Both the position numbers and the translations under genes were made by a program. From JADHLK01 sp038131695 (lineage in GTDB: Bacteria; Pseudomonadota; Alphaproteobacteria; Puniceispirillales; Puniceispirillaceae), in assembly GCA_038131695.1 (NCBI GenBank), contig JAYPQA010000013.1, forward strand, positions 4,938-68,937: DNA of 64,000 bases, in the 5' to 3' direction. Numbering within the stretch: the first letter of the stretch is position 1; each line of letters starts with the position of its first letter. The notes under the pieces were generated by a model, which saw only the letters and a list, made by a program, of their open reading frames with translations, was not told the DNA's origin and did no database searches. This document shows, piece after piece, positions 36,116 to 44,963 of the stretch.

Positions 36116-36689
36116 CTAGCCGATACGGATAACCGCATCAGAGGTGAACTCATAAGGCGGCACTTCCAGATTGGTGGGCGCCGGCCCCTTGCGAATGCGT
36201 CCCGAACTATCATAGTGCGAGCCATGGCACGGGCAGAACCAGCCATCATATTCGCCGCGCACCTCGCCGACTTTCTGGCCCAGCGGCACACAGCCCAGAT
36301 GCGTGCACACGCCCAGCACGACCAGAAATTCCGGTCTGGATACGCGCCCGGCATCTGCTTCCGGATCCCGCAACCCGGCCAGATCAACCTGATCAGCAGC
36401 CGTGATTTCAGCTGCTGTGCGATGGCGGATGAAAACCGGCTTGCCGCGCCATTTGATGGTGATTGACTGGCCCTCGCTGATTTTGGAAACATCCACCTCA
36501 ATGCTGGCCAGCGCCAGCGTATCAGCTGCCGGGTTCATCTGATCAATCACCGGCCAGGCAAAGGCAGCCGCGCCAACGGCCCCCATCGCATAGCTGGCAA
36601 CCACAATGATATCACGCCGGCCAGGATTTTCCGGTGCGTTCTTATCTGCCGGGGATTTCCCGCAGATGATTTGGAAAGTGTTTTGCCAT
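36116..36689 (-). CDS. petA: Rieske iron-sulfur subunit of bc1 (one frameshift)
   Basis: About 190 residues. A twin-arginine/anchor segment (GRRDIIVVASYAMGAVGAAAF) near the N-terminus leads to the [2Fe-2S] domain with CTHLGC and CPCHGSHYDSSGR. The true start MAKHFPNHLREIP (ATG 36689, GAGGGGAAC upstream) is in another frame: one C too many at 36651-36654 separates it from the rest. A frame-bound annotation would start wrongly at 36604 and lose the Tat signal. First gene of petABC. Confidence 0.92.
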
Positions 36690-36865
36690 GTTCCCCTCGA
36701 AATTCTGACAACCCGAAAACAGATAAGGGTTGCCGCCTGTTTCTTCTAGCAAAATTGGACGACAAATCTCAATGCCGAAATCATCCGGATTGTAGAATTT
36801 TTCGAGGAAAAAATCTGCCCTTTCGGCACGGGCTGAAACAATTTGTCGCGCTTTTGGCCAACAGA

Positions 36866-36886
36866 CCGCTTGCAGATGGCAAGCGG
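36866..36886 (-). terminator. Perfect 8-bp hairpin after hemF
   Basis: CCGCTTGC, five bases, GCAAGCGG. It lies 6 bp beyond the hemF stop and about 180 bp ahead of petA on the same strand. With no T-run it may be a weak terminator or an mRNA-end structure. The 36690-36865 stretch has no gene and should carry the pet promoter. Confidence 0.45.
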
Positions 36887-36892
36887 CTGGCA

Positions 36893-37758
36893 TCAGGGCC
36901 AGCGCACCTCTGGCGGCAGGCTCATCAAAATCGCCTCTATATTGCCGCCGGTTTTCAGCCCGAACAGCGTGCCGCGATCCTGCAACAGGTTGAATTCGAC
37001 ATAGCGTCCGCGCCGGACCAGCTGCTCATGACGCTCTGCCTCGCCCCAGGGCTGGTTCATCCGCTCCGCCACGATCTGGCAGTAACTGTCGAAAAGCTGG
37101 TGCCCACATCACGGGTAAAGGCAAAATCCGCCTGCCAGTCGCCACTCTCCAGATTGTCATAGAAAATGCCGCCGGCCCCGCGCGGCTCCTGACGGTGATT
37201 GAGGAAAAAATACTGATCGCACCACTCCTTGAATTTCGGGTAATAGGCGGGATCATGCCCGTCACAACACGCCTTGAGCGCCGCGTGGAAGGCGTCTGCT
37301 GCGTCTGCATCCGGCAACATCGGCGTCAAATCCCCGCCGCCGCCAAACCAGCTTTTCGTCGTTGCAATAAAGCGGGTATTCATATGCGCGGTTGGCACAA
37401 ACGGATTATGCGGATGCGCCACCAGCGAAATACCGCCAGCCCAGAAACGGCCATCCTCACCGGCCCCGGGGATGGATTTTCTGAATTCCTCGGAAAACTG
37501 GCCATGCACGACAGAGATATTCACCCCGACCTTTTCAAAGACGCGCCCGCGCATCAGCCCCATTTCGCCGCCGCCGCCCTCCGGTCTTTGCCAGGGTTTG
37601 CGCTCAAACCGGCCGGGCGGGCGGTCTGCCAGCTGGCTCTCACCGGCGGCGTCTTCCAGTGCTTCAAAACGCTGGCAGATATCATCGCGCAGCTGGCGAA
37701 ACCAGTCTGCGGCCTGCTGTTTTTTTGTGTCCAAATCCAGCGCTTCCCCTGCCATCAT
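36893..37758 (-). CDS. hemF: Oxygen-dependent coproporphyrinogen-III oxidase (one frameshift)
   Basis: Aerobic haem-synthesis enzyme, about 288 residues. GGISLVAHPHNPFVPTAHMN, WFGGGGDLTPM, YPKFKEWCDQYFFL and RGAGGIFYDNL are diagnostic. At 37092-37095 four A (forward strand) should be five. Restoring one yields FAFTRDVGTSFFDSYCQIV and the remaining RRGRYVEFNLLQDRGTLFGL to a stop at 36893. Start ATG 37758 follows AGGAAAGCGGGG, 11 bp after cca. Confidence 0.93.
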
Positions 37759-37768
37759 CCCCGCTTTC

Positions 37769-38979
37769 CTATTCGCTATTTTTGACCTGCGCCAGCAAGT
37801 CTGCCCGCGAGGCCGCAAAGCCGCCCCGCACCCAGTCCCGTTCCAATTCTTTCAGCCTGCGGCCCAGTGCCGGGCCCTCGCTGAGGCCAGCTGCCAGCAA
37901 ATCTGCCCCGGCCAGCGGAAAGGCCGGCTTCTTGAACGCCTCAATTTGCCGCAAGCGGGCCGGGTCTGGCAAGGGTGCATCTTGCCACAGGCAGGTCACC
38001 ACAAGGCGCGCTCCGGCCTCGGCCAGCCAATAGGCTACTTGCTGCCAGCCCGGCCCGGCCAGCCCGGCCAGATCCGCCTTTGCCAGCGGCTGGCCCAGCT
38101 GGTGCAGCCGCCCCAGCTCAGCCCGGCTGAACCGCAGCCTGTCGCACGCCGCCAATTCGCCCTCCGGCCCGCAAATCAGCACCAGCCGTGCCAGCCAATC
38201 CAGCCGGTGATAGAAATCTGCATCCCCGGGCAGCTGCCAGATGCGCCCGAACAACGCCCGGTCCAGCCCTATGGAGGCGGCTTCAGTCAGCATCGCCAGC
38301 CCGCCTGCCGCCTCCAGCCAGCGGCGCATTTCTGCAGTAATCCGCTCGGCTGAGAGTCCGGCAAGGCCCGGCAAGGCCTGTTGCATCGCGGCCAGGGCTG
38401 TTGCATCCAGCCGCAGCCCCTTTTCAGCAGCCAGCCGGAAGCCGCGCAACAGCCGCAAATAATCCTCAGCCAGCCTTTGGTCTGCCGCGCCGATAAAACG
38501 CAGCCGCCCGGCCGCCAGATCAGCTTGCCCGCCGCAGGATCAAACAGCTGCCCGTCCCGGTCCAGATAGATCGCATTGACGGTAAAATCCCGCCGCGCCG
38601 CATCTTCAGCCCAATCATCGGTTGGCTGTATCTCGGCATGACGGCCATCTGTGCGCCTATCACGCCGGGTCTGGGTCAGCTCAATACTGTCCTGATGATC
38701 TTTCAGCGTAATCGTGCCATGGGCCAGCCCGGTCTCATAAACCGCCAGCCCGGCCCGCACAGCCGCCGCCGCCATGATCTGAGGCGGCACGGTTGCAGCC
38801 ATATCCAGATCAGGCTGCTGCCCCGGCCATCTCCCTGGTCGTCCCCTGGCCCCGGCCAACCAGTCGCGCACCGCACCGCCTACCAGCCGCGCCTCACCGC
38901 CTGCCTGTTCTGCCAGCTGGAATATCTGCCAGACCAGCGGCCGGTCAGCCCAGCCCGGCAAGCCCCGGGGTCTGCTCAT
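37769..38979 (-). CDS. cca: CCA tRNA nucleotidyltransferase / poly(A) polymerase family (one frameshift)
   Basis: About 403 residues. The nucleotidyltransferase head has ARLVGGAVRDWL, a PDLDMA metal motif, and AARRDFTVNAIYLDRDGQLFDP. One G is missing near 38524: the next frame resumes ADLAAGRLRFIG, then EDYLRLLRGFRLAAEKGL. The remainder is the helical neck/body. It maintains tRNA 3' CCA ends, although both tRNA genes here encode CCA. Its start overlaps the DUF6111 stop (ATGA). Confidence 0.9.
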
Positions 38980-39263
38980 TTCCTGTCCGATTCAAAAACC
39001 GGCGGCTGGATTTTGCCTTCCTCCAGCCGCGCCGGCTGATATTTTCCGTCCGGGCTGCTGGAATTCACCTCCAGCATCAGCAATCCGGCCAGCAGCACCG
39101 CCAGACCGGCCAGGGCCGCCCAGAAAAGACGATTGCTGACAAGAAGACCGCCAGCAGGCAGCCCGGCCGTCCCGGCCCTGCGCCGCCGCGCCAGCCAGCC
39201 AAGGCCCATCCAGACCACCAGCACCGCTATCACCGCAAAAGCTATCAGCAAAATTCGCTGCAT
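38976..39263 (-). CDS. DUF6111 family membrane protein
   Basis: 95 residues with two membrane helices (residues 3-24 and 47-64) around a basic loop. The end DGKYQPARLEEGKIQPPVFE is the conserved feature of this alphaproteobacterial family, found between the Nudix and cca genes as here. Function unknown. Confidence 0.75.
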   Translation of the reverse strand: MQRILLIAFAVIAVLVVWMGLGWLARRRRAGTAGLPAGGLLVSNRLFWAALAGLAVLLAGLLMLEVNSSSPDGKYQPARLEEGKIQPPVFESDRK

Positions 39264-39376
39264 TATCCAAAACCCTGTTATTTTTTCCGTTCAAAAGCCG
39301 TCTTGCCGCCCGCCTGCCAGTCGGCCAATCCGGCGGCCAATCTGGGTCAATCCAGGCTGACCTTGGCCTGATACTA

Positions 39377-39979
39377 TCAGCCCGGCTCCGGCAAGGCCAC
39401 GCGGTCGGCCAGATTTTTCAGAATACGGGCCGTCGCCCCCCAAATAACCGGCTCCGATCCGGCCACCTGCCAGAACCGCCTTGTGCGCTGGTCAGGCAGG
39501 ATCATCTCGGTTTGCTCATAAGCCTGCCGGTTGAGGAAACGGGCCACCGGCTCGGCCCAGAAGGCGGCCACCTCTCCTTTATCCGCTGTCAGACTGGCCA
39601 GCCTGTCTGCCACCTGCTCACCAGCTGCCAGCCGGATACCCCCAACCACCGGCAGCACGCCAAAATTGGTGCCGGTTTCGATGCTGGGCAAAAACCCTTT
39701 GATTTCCACCGATTCGCGCGCCAGGCTGATTTCTTCTTCAGACTCGCGCAGCGCGGTTTCTGTCAAGCTGGCATCGGTTTGTTCCTGCTTGCCCCCCGGA
39801 AAGCTGACCTGTCCGGCGTGCTGGCGCAGCCCCTCGGCCCGGCGGGTCAGCAATATCTGCACCCCCTCTTCAGCCAGCAGCAGCGGCACCAGCACCGCAG
39901 CCGGGCGCAATCCGGGCCCGGCAGGCAGCGGCGGCGGGCGTTTCAGAAGCGCCGCCTGAATCCGGGCAAGCTCGCTCAT
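39377..39979 (-). CDS. Nudix hydrolase, CoA pyrophosphatase type
   Basis: A 200-residue Nudix protein. The Nudix box falls around residues 65-90 (FPGGKQE followed by ALRESEEEISL), preceded by ILLTRRAEGLRQHAGQVS, the pattern of NudL/Nudt7 coenzyme-A diphosphatases. It probably trims oxidised or excess CoA. Four bases separate it from the DUF1285 gene upstream. Confidence 0.9.
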   Translation of the reverse strand: MSELARIQAALLKRPPPLPAGPGLRPAAVLVPLLLAEEGVQILLTRRAEGLRQHAGQVSFPGGKQEQTDASLTETALRESEEEISLARESVEIKGFLPSIETGTNFGVLPVVGGIRLAAGEQVADRLASLTADKGEVAAFWAEPVARFLNRQAYEQTEMILPDQRTRRFWQVAGSEPVIWGATARILKNLADRVALPEPG

Positions 39980-39982
39980 GGA

Positions 39983-40489
39983 TTATAATTCCAGCTCAAA
40001 AAACTGGCCAGCCGAAGTGAGACCGGCCTTTTGTGACCCGCCATTTTCTGCCAGTTCCGCCATTTCATAAAAGACCGGGCGGCTGATCAGCGCCTCTATC
40101 GATCCGCCCAGCTCCAGATAGGGGCGCGCCTCGCCGGGTTGCAGGCCAGCACGCAGCCGCAGCGGATGATCCGGCCCCAACAGAAATTCGCGGTCCAGAT
40201 TATCGAACAGCGTCACCCGGCGGGCCTGGCCAGTCCCGGATTGCTCCAGGCGGGTGATGACAAAAGGCGCATCCTCGACCCGGATCCGGCTGCATTCAGC
40301 TGGCGTCACCAGCCAGTATTCCCCGTCATCTGATCGCCGCAAGACAGAAGCGAACAGACGCACCAAAGCCGGCCGGGCAATCTCACTTCCCTCATGATAC
40401 CAACGCCCATCTGCCCTGATTTCCATGTCAACAGCCGTTTCAGGCCGATCCCAGAGGGCATTTTTCTCAATTTTTTCAGATGTTTGCAT
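39983..40489 (-). CDS. DUF1285 domain-containing protein
   Basis: 168 residues. DMEIRADGRWYHEGSEIARPALVRLFASVL and EYWLVTPAECSRIRVEDAPFVI mark the DUF1285 family, usually at the head of this cluster in alphaproteobacteria. The frame is open further upstream, but ATG 40489 is the first with a normal N-terminus. Function unknown. Head of the apparent operon DUF1285-Nudix-DUF6111-cca-hemF. Confidence 0.85.
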   Translation of the reverse strand: MQTSEKIEKNALWDRPETAVDMEIRADGRWYHEGSEIARPALVRLFASVLRRSDDGEYWLVTPAECSRIRVEDAPFVITRLEQSGTGQARRVTLFDNLDREFLLGPDHPLRLRAGLQPGEARPYLELGGSIEALISRPVFYEMAELAENGGSQKAGLTSAGQFFELEL

Positions 40490-40627
40490 ATCAAAAACCT
40501 GCCTTGCAGGAAAGTTTCGCAAAAAACGCAAAAAAATGAAAGAAAATTTGTCCTGTAAACCTTTTGGAAACTTTTTCGTGGGATACTGCACAGACGGTCA
40601 GGCAGGAAAGAAACAGCAGGCGCAACG

Positions 40628-41413
40628 ATGCGAGCGAAATTTGCGATTGACAGGCGCGGGGTGGTGGTGAATGCAACTGACCGGCCCAACCGGCGCAGTT
40701 ACATTCATGTTGAACGGCGGGGACAGCTCTTGCAAATCTCGCTGAACCGCTATGCCCCGGTGCCAGCCTTGCTCGCCCTAATCCGTCATATCAGAATGGT
40801 GGAGGGGCGCATTTCCCTGCGTACCGGATTGCCTATTTTGGGGGATCGCAAGCGGCTGACGGTCTCGGATGCCTGCCTGTCTCTGGGGCGCTATGCCATG
40901 TTGCGGCTGGAGCAGCAGAAAAAGCAGTATTTTCGCTCACATCTATCGCTTTGGGGGCTGGTTGATCAAAATGATGCCTCTATCCCGGCTGAGATGATGG
41001 CCCTTGGCCAGATCAGATTATCCAATCTCGATACCCCGTCAGCCCTGGCCAAGCTGGATGAAACCCAGATGCAGCCAATGGCGTTTTTCTATCCCAATTC
41101 AGAATTGAAAATGGTGCTGGCCAAGCCGCCCAGCGGGGCCGTCTGGCCGCGCAAAATGCCGGAAAGCAAGCAGCCGGTTGCGGATATTGTGCCGGAACCC
41201 TTTGCCCTCTGGCTGCAGATAGCCTATGAGACCTCGCTCTCGGTGCGCCAGCCCATGCTGCATTTTGGCCATATGCTGCTGCCCTCTGCCCAGGAACGAA
41301 AAGATGAGCTGCAACCCTTCCGCCGCCTGATAATGCCCATATCCGCAAAAACCGAAAGACCTTCCAATTACCGTGTTCTCACCGCCGCTATCCACTTGTC
41401 AGACGGGGCCTAG
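40628..41413 (+). CDS. Uncharacterised 261-aa protein
   Basis: No family recognised with confidence. It has no signal peptide or membrane helix, is basic at the N-terminus (RAKFAIDRRG), and holds the segments APVPALLALIRHIRM and QPFRRLIMPISAKTE. The latter loosely recalls the end of PAS_5-type domains (conserved RLLLPL), which would fit a signalling role, but the PAS start is not evident. It is divergent from the DUF1285 gene across a 138-bp promoter gap and is followed by an AT-rich segment. Confidence 0.6.
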   Translation: MRAKFAIDRRGVVVNATDRPNRRSYIHVERRGQLLQISLNRYAPVPALLALIRHIRMVEGRISLRTGLPILGDRKRLTVSDACLSLGRYAMLRLEQQKKQYFRSHLSLWGLVDQNDASIPAEMMALGQIRLSNLDTPSALAKLDETQMQPMAFFYPNSELKMVLAKPPSGAVWPRKMPESKQPVADIVPEPFALWLQIAYETSLSVRQPMLHFGHMLLPSAQERKDELQPFRRLIMPISAKTERPSNYRVLTAAIHLSDGA

Positions 41414-41559
41414 ATAATCTCGCAAACAAGGATATATTCTTATCTAAACTGTTTTTTTGATTTATAATACCACCAATACTTTTTATAAATTTCATTTTTA
41501 TTACCTTTGAAAAAGCAATGCTGGTGTAAAAAAGCTGCTGGGGACAAGTGAAATCCATC

Positions 41560-41838
41560 ATGGCACGACCGGTTGATACAGAAATCGATTCTTCCAAGGT
41601 CGCCTTGATTTTGAAAGCGATGAGCAATGTGCGGCGTTTGCGTATCCTTCAGGAACTGGCAGATGGCAAGGAACGCTCGGTCTCTGAGATAGAGGCTTTG
41701 GTGCCGGATTTGAGCCAGTCTGCCCTGTCCCAGCATCTGGGCCGCTTGCGGCGGGCCGAGATTGTGCAGACAAGGCGCAAGTCGCAGACGATATTCTATT
41801 CCATCCCCGATCAGGATGTGTTGCGGCTTTGCGGCTGA
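41560..41838 (+). CDS. ArsR-family transcriptional regulator
   Basis: A 92-residue winged-helix repressor. ALILKAMSNVRRLRILQELADGKERSV leads into the recognition helix SQSALSQHLGRLRRAEIVQTRR and wing QTIFYSI. The metal-binding ELCVCDL motif is absent; the only cysteine is second to last, so classic arsenic/metal sensing is unlikely. Position ahead of a TSUP permease suggests it controls sulfur-compound export, as BigR/SoxR-type ArsR proteins do. ATG 41560 is preferred over the GTG at 41548. Upstream is a very AT-rich 130 bp. Confidence 0.85.
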   Translation: MARPVDTEIDSSKVALILKAMSNVRRLRILQELADGKERSVSEIEALVPDLSQSALSQHLGRLRRAEIVQTRRKSQTIFYSIPDQDVLRLCG

Positions 41839-42107
41839 TCACCCCATATTTATGCTGATGACCCGGTGATGGACCGCACCCGCCATTAAGGGGGGCAGAC
41901 CTGCCCGCCTGGCAGCCCCGAAATTATCAAAAAAAGCGGTTTTGCCGCACCCGATAGCACTTGATCTGGCTTGTGAATAATGCCATTACCGCATCAGTTT
42001 GTTTTCGGGGTTGCTGTTGCTGGGCTTGGCCCTCTTCGGACCGGGCTTTTGGGGTCCGCTTTTGGGCAACAGCTCTGGCCAGGCATATCACCTAAGGTCA
42101 CATCACT

Positions 42108-43016
42108 ATGTATATCTATCTGCCGATAGCTGAAATTTCGCTGCATATCGCGATTGTGATAGGGCTGGGTGGCGGCGTTGGCTTCCTGTCCGGAATGTTT
42201 GGAGTGGGGGGCGGTTTTCTGATGACGCCGCTGCTCATCTTTTTAGGAGTGCCAGCCCCGGTTGCGGTGGCGACAGAGGCCAATCAGATCGTGGCCTCCT
42301 CAGTCTCGGGTGTGCTGGCGCATTGGCGGCGCGGCAATGTTGATTTCAAGATGGGAACGGTGCTGCTGGCCGGCGGTGTGTTCGGGTCCTCGCTGGGGGT
42401 TCTGCTCTTTGCGCTGTTACAGGAAATCGGCCAGATTGATCTGGTGATTAAGCTGTCCTATGTCGTCTTTTTGGGCATTGTTGGCCTGTTGATGGGCATG
42501 GAGAGTATCCGCGCCATCCTGCGCGCCCGCCAGCCCGGGGCCCGCCGTGGCAAGCTGCATCAGCATAATTGGCTACACGGGCTGCCGCTGAAGATGCGCT
42601 TTCGCCGCTCCAAACTTTATATCAGCGCGCTGCTGCCTTTTGGTCTGGCCGCTTTGGTGGGCGTCATGTCTGCGATTATGGGGGTCGGTGGCGGCTTTAT
42701 TCTGGTTCCGGCGATGATTTATCTGCTGGGTATGCCGACTTCTGTGGTGGTTGGCACCTCGCTGTTCCAGATTATTTTTGTCACCGCCAATGTGACCATC
42801 CTGCAGTCAGTTCAGACCCAGACAGTGGATTTCCTGCTGGCCGGGCTGTTGCTGCTGGGGGCGGTGGTCGGGGCGCAGCTGGGCACGCGGGTGGGGGCCT
42901 TGTTGCGCGGTGAGCAGCTGCGCGGCCTGCTGGCTCTGATTGTGCTCGTGGTCTGTATCAAGCTGGGGCTGGATCTCGTCCTCAACCGGCTGATCTCTAT
43001 TCGCTGGAGTTGCTGA
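42108..43016 (+). CDS. TSUP (TauE/SafE) family permease
   Basis: A 302-residue anion permease with about eight helices in two repeats. The first has GGGVGFLSGMFGVGGGFLMTPLL, the second MSAIMGVGGGFILVPAMIYLLGMP, the family signature. It probably exports sulfite, sulfoacetate or thiosulfate-derived anions. It is preceded by a 269-bp gap without a convincing gene. Its stop overlaps the start of the TIGR02186 gene, a common pairing. Confidence 0.9.
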   Translation: MYIYLPIAEISLHIAIVIGLGGGVGFLSGMFGVGGGFLMTPLLIFLGVPAPVAVATEANQIVASSVSGVLAHWRRGNVDFKMGTVLLAGGVFGSSLGVLLFALLQEIGQIDLVIKLSYVVFLGIVGLLMGMESIRAILRARQPGARRGKLHQHNWLHGLPLKMRFRRSKLYISALLPFGLAALVGVMSAIMGVGGGFILVPAMIYLLGMPTSVVVGTSLFQIIFVTANVTILQSVQTQTVDFLLAGLLLLGAVVGAQLGTRVGALLRGEQLRGLLALIVLVVCIKLGLDLVLNRLISIRWSC

Positions 43017-43766
43017 AAAATGATCCGGGTATTGCTGTTTTGTTTTTGCTTTGCCTTTCGGGTTTTGCTGGATACGCCCGGGCCGATCGGCTGGTGGCTG
43101 ATTTATCTGCTGATCAGGTTGCGATCAAGACAGATTTCAATGGCACATCCCTGTTGCTGTTTGGCGCGGTTGCCGGAGAGGAGGGCGATGATATTGTGGT
43201 TGCCATCTCTGGCCCGCCCGTGACCATTGCCCAGCGCCGCAAGGACCGGGTCAGCGGTATCTGGGTCAACCGTGAAGCTGTGGAGTGGCAGGGATCCCAG
43301 CTATTACCATCTGTTTTCCAACCAAACCGCTGGATCAAATCATGCCCGAAGAAGATCAGAAAAGCTGCGTATTGGGCCGGAAAATCTGCGCTTTGTTCGC
43401 GCCGCCGGAAAGGCCGGAACCGCGGCAGACCGGGCAGAATGGCGCAGCGCTCTGATCCGCAATATGGAAGAAGCCGGATTATGGGAGGCGGCCCCCTCTT
43501 CGGTAGAGGTAATCAAGGGCGCGCTGTTCCGAACCAGCGTAACCCTGCCTGCCAATATTATCCCGGGCAGCTATGGCGTGCGGATTTTGCATCTGCGCGA
43601 TGGCCAGCTGCTGAATGAGGAAGAGACCAGCCTGTCTGTGGCCAAGGGCGGTTTTTCTGCGCTGATTTATCGTTTTGCCCATGATTATTCGATTTTCTAT
43701 GGCCTGTTCGCCGTGTTTTTTGCCGTGGCCGCTGGCTGGCTGGCGGCAGTAGCGTTCCGCAAATAA
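43010..43766 (+). CDS. TIGR02186 family protein, several frameshifts
   Basis: About 250 residues: signal peptide (LFLLCLSGFAGYARA), beta-rich periplasmic part and one C-terminal helix (FAVFFAVAAGWLAAVAF). DRLVADLSADQVAIKTDFNG, LLLFGAV and RVSGIWVNREAVEW fit TIGR02186. The stretch 43290-43375 needs about four one-base corrections to read GIPAYYHLFSNQ, LDQIMPEEDQK and LRIGPENLRF. The N-terminus is also uncertain: TTG 43010 (used here) or ATG 43020 in another frame. Usually next to TSUP permeases; function unknown. Confidence 0.75.
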
Positions 43767-43808
43767 CCGTGCTAGACTGACGGTTGGCCATCTCAGGAGC
43801 AAGGCGAT

Positions 43809-44285
43809 ATGACAAAGAGCAAATCACCCAGATTTTTTCTCGTGATCATTGATGATTCAGAAGAATTGCATCAGGCCCTGCATTTTGCCTGTGTGCGCGC
43901 CCGCGCTACTGAGGCCCGTATCGCCTTGGTCTATGTCATTGCCCCGGCGGAATTCGCCCATTGGGCCGGGGTCGGTGAGCTGATGCGCGAGGAGGCCCGC
44001 GAAGAGGCTGAGGAAAAAATGCGTGTCCATTCTGAATATGTCCAGCAGCTGACCGGCCAGCCCGCCCAGCTGTTTATCCGGGTGGGGGATGTGGCCGATC
44101 AGGTCATCCAGCTGATTGATGAGCAGACAGATATTCGCCTGCTGGTGCTGGGCGCGGATACCAATACTGATTCCGCCGGGCCGATTGTGAACTACATGAC
44201 CGGGCGCGGAGCTTCGCGCTGCCGCGTGCCGATTACCATTGTGCCGGGCAATCTGACAGATGCCCAGATAGACCAGCTCAGCTAA
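43809..44285 (+). CDS. Universal stress protein (UspA family)
   Basis: 158 residues, one Usp domain. FFLVIIDDSEELHQALHFA opens the fold, and the ATP-binding loop is VLGADTNTDSAGPIVNYMTGRGAS, ending VPITIVPGN. It therefore belongs to the ATP-binding subgroup. Located 42 bp after the TIGR02186 gene and likely in the same transcript. Confidence 0.9.
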   Translation: MTKSKSPRFFLVIIDDSEELHQALHFACVRARATEARIALVYVIAPAEFAHWAGVGELMREEAREEAEEKMRVHSEYVQQLTGQPAQLFIRVGDVADQVIQLIDEQTDIRLLVLGADTNTDSAGPIVNYMTGRGASRCRVPITIVPGNLTDAQIDQLS

Positions 44286-44383
44286 CAGACGCTTGCCGCG
44301 GCGGCCTGACTGCTCTATATGGGCGGGCAGCGGTCAGGCAATCCCTGCCGGCCGGCCAAATATGTGGATGAGAGGGCTGACAG

Positions 44384-44908
44384 ATGCGTCTGATTGCAGT
44401 TTTTCTTTTTGTTTTTGTTTTTATGACAGGGTTTTCCATGACTGATTCTTCCGCCAAGGCAGCCGGCAAATATCTGGTTTTGACCACCAGCCAGGGGCCG
44501 ATTAAAATTGAGCTTTTGCCAGATTTGGCGCCCAACCATGTCGCCCGCATTTCCCAGCTGGCTGATGAGGGGTTTTATGATGGCATCATCTTTCACCGGG
44601 TCATCCCCGGCTTTATGGCCCAGACAGGCGATCCGACCGGCACCGGCATGGGTGGGTCCGGCGAAAAGCTGAAAGCGGAATTCACCGATTACCCCTATCA
44701 GGAGGGGACGGTGGGCATGGCCCGGGCCATGAATCCGGATTCAGCCGATTCACAATTCTTCATTTGCTTTGATGGCTGCGGGCATCTGACCGGCCAATAT
44801 ACCGTCTGGGGCCAGGTGACAGAGGGGATGGATACAGTCTATAAAATCACCCCCGGAGAGCCGCCAGCAACCCCGGATCGCATCCTGTCTGCTGCGCTCA
44901 GCGACTGA
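44384..44908 (+). CDS. Peptidylprolyl isomerase, cyclophilin type, exported
   Basis: 174 residues. A hydrophobic N-terminal signal (RLIAVFLFVFVFMTGFS) directs it to the periplasm. The catalytic core reads FHRVIPGFMAQTGDPTGTGMGG, GTVGMARAMNPDSADSQFFI and LTGQYTVWGQV. It speeds proline isomerisation in envelope protein folding. Confidence 0.94.
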   Translation: MRLIAVFLFVFVFMTGFSMTDSSAKAAGKYLVLTTSQGPIKIELLPDLAPNHVARISQLADEGFYDGIIFHRVIPGFMAQTGDPTGTGMGGSGEKLKAEFTDYPYQEGTVGMARAMNPDSADSQFFICFDGCGHLTGQYTVWGQVTEGMDTVYKITPGEPPATPDRILSAALSD

Positions 44909-44963
44909 TCACCCAGCGCCTGATCACACGGAGTCGGGCCCCTATCAATGACGGCGAGCCGGG

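Noticed and set aside
36642..37162. Frames between hemF and petA suggesting an extra gene
   Set aside because: They are the leader of petA and shadows of the hemF C-terminus once frameshifts are corrected.
41951..42107. Short frames ahead of the TSUP permease (about 49 aa)
   Set aside because: No clear ribosome site, no composition of a real protein, and they run into the permease start.
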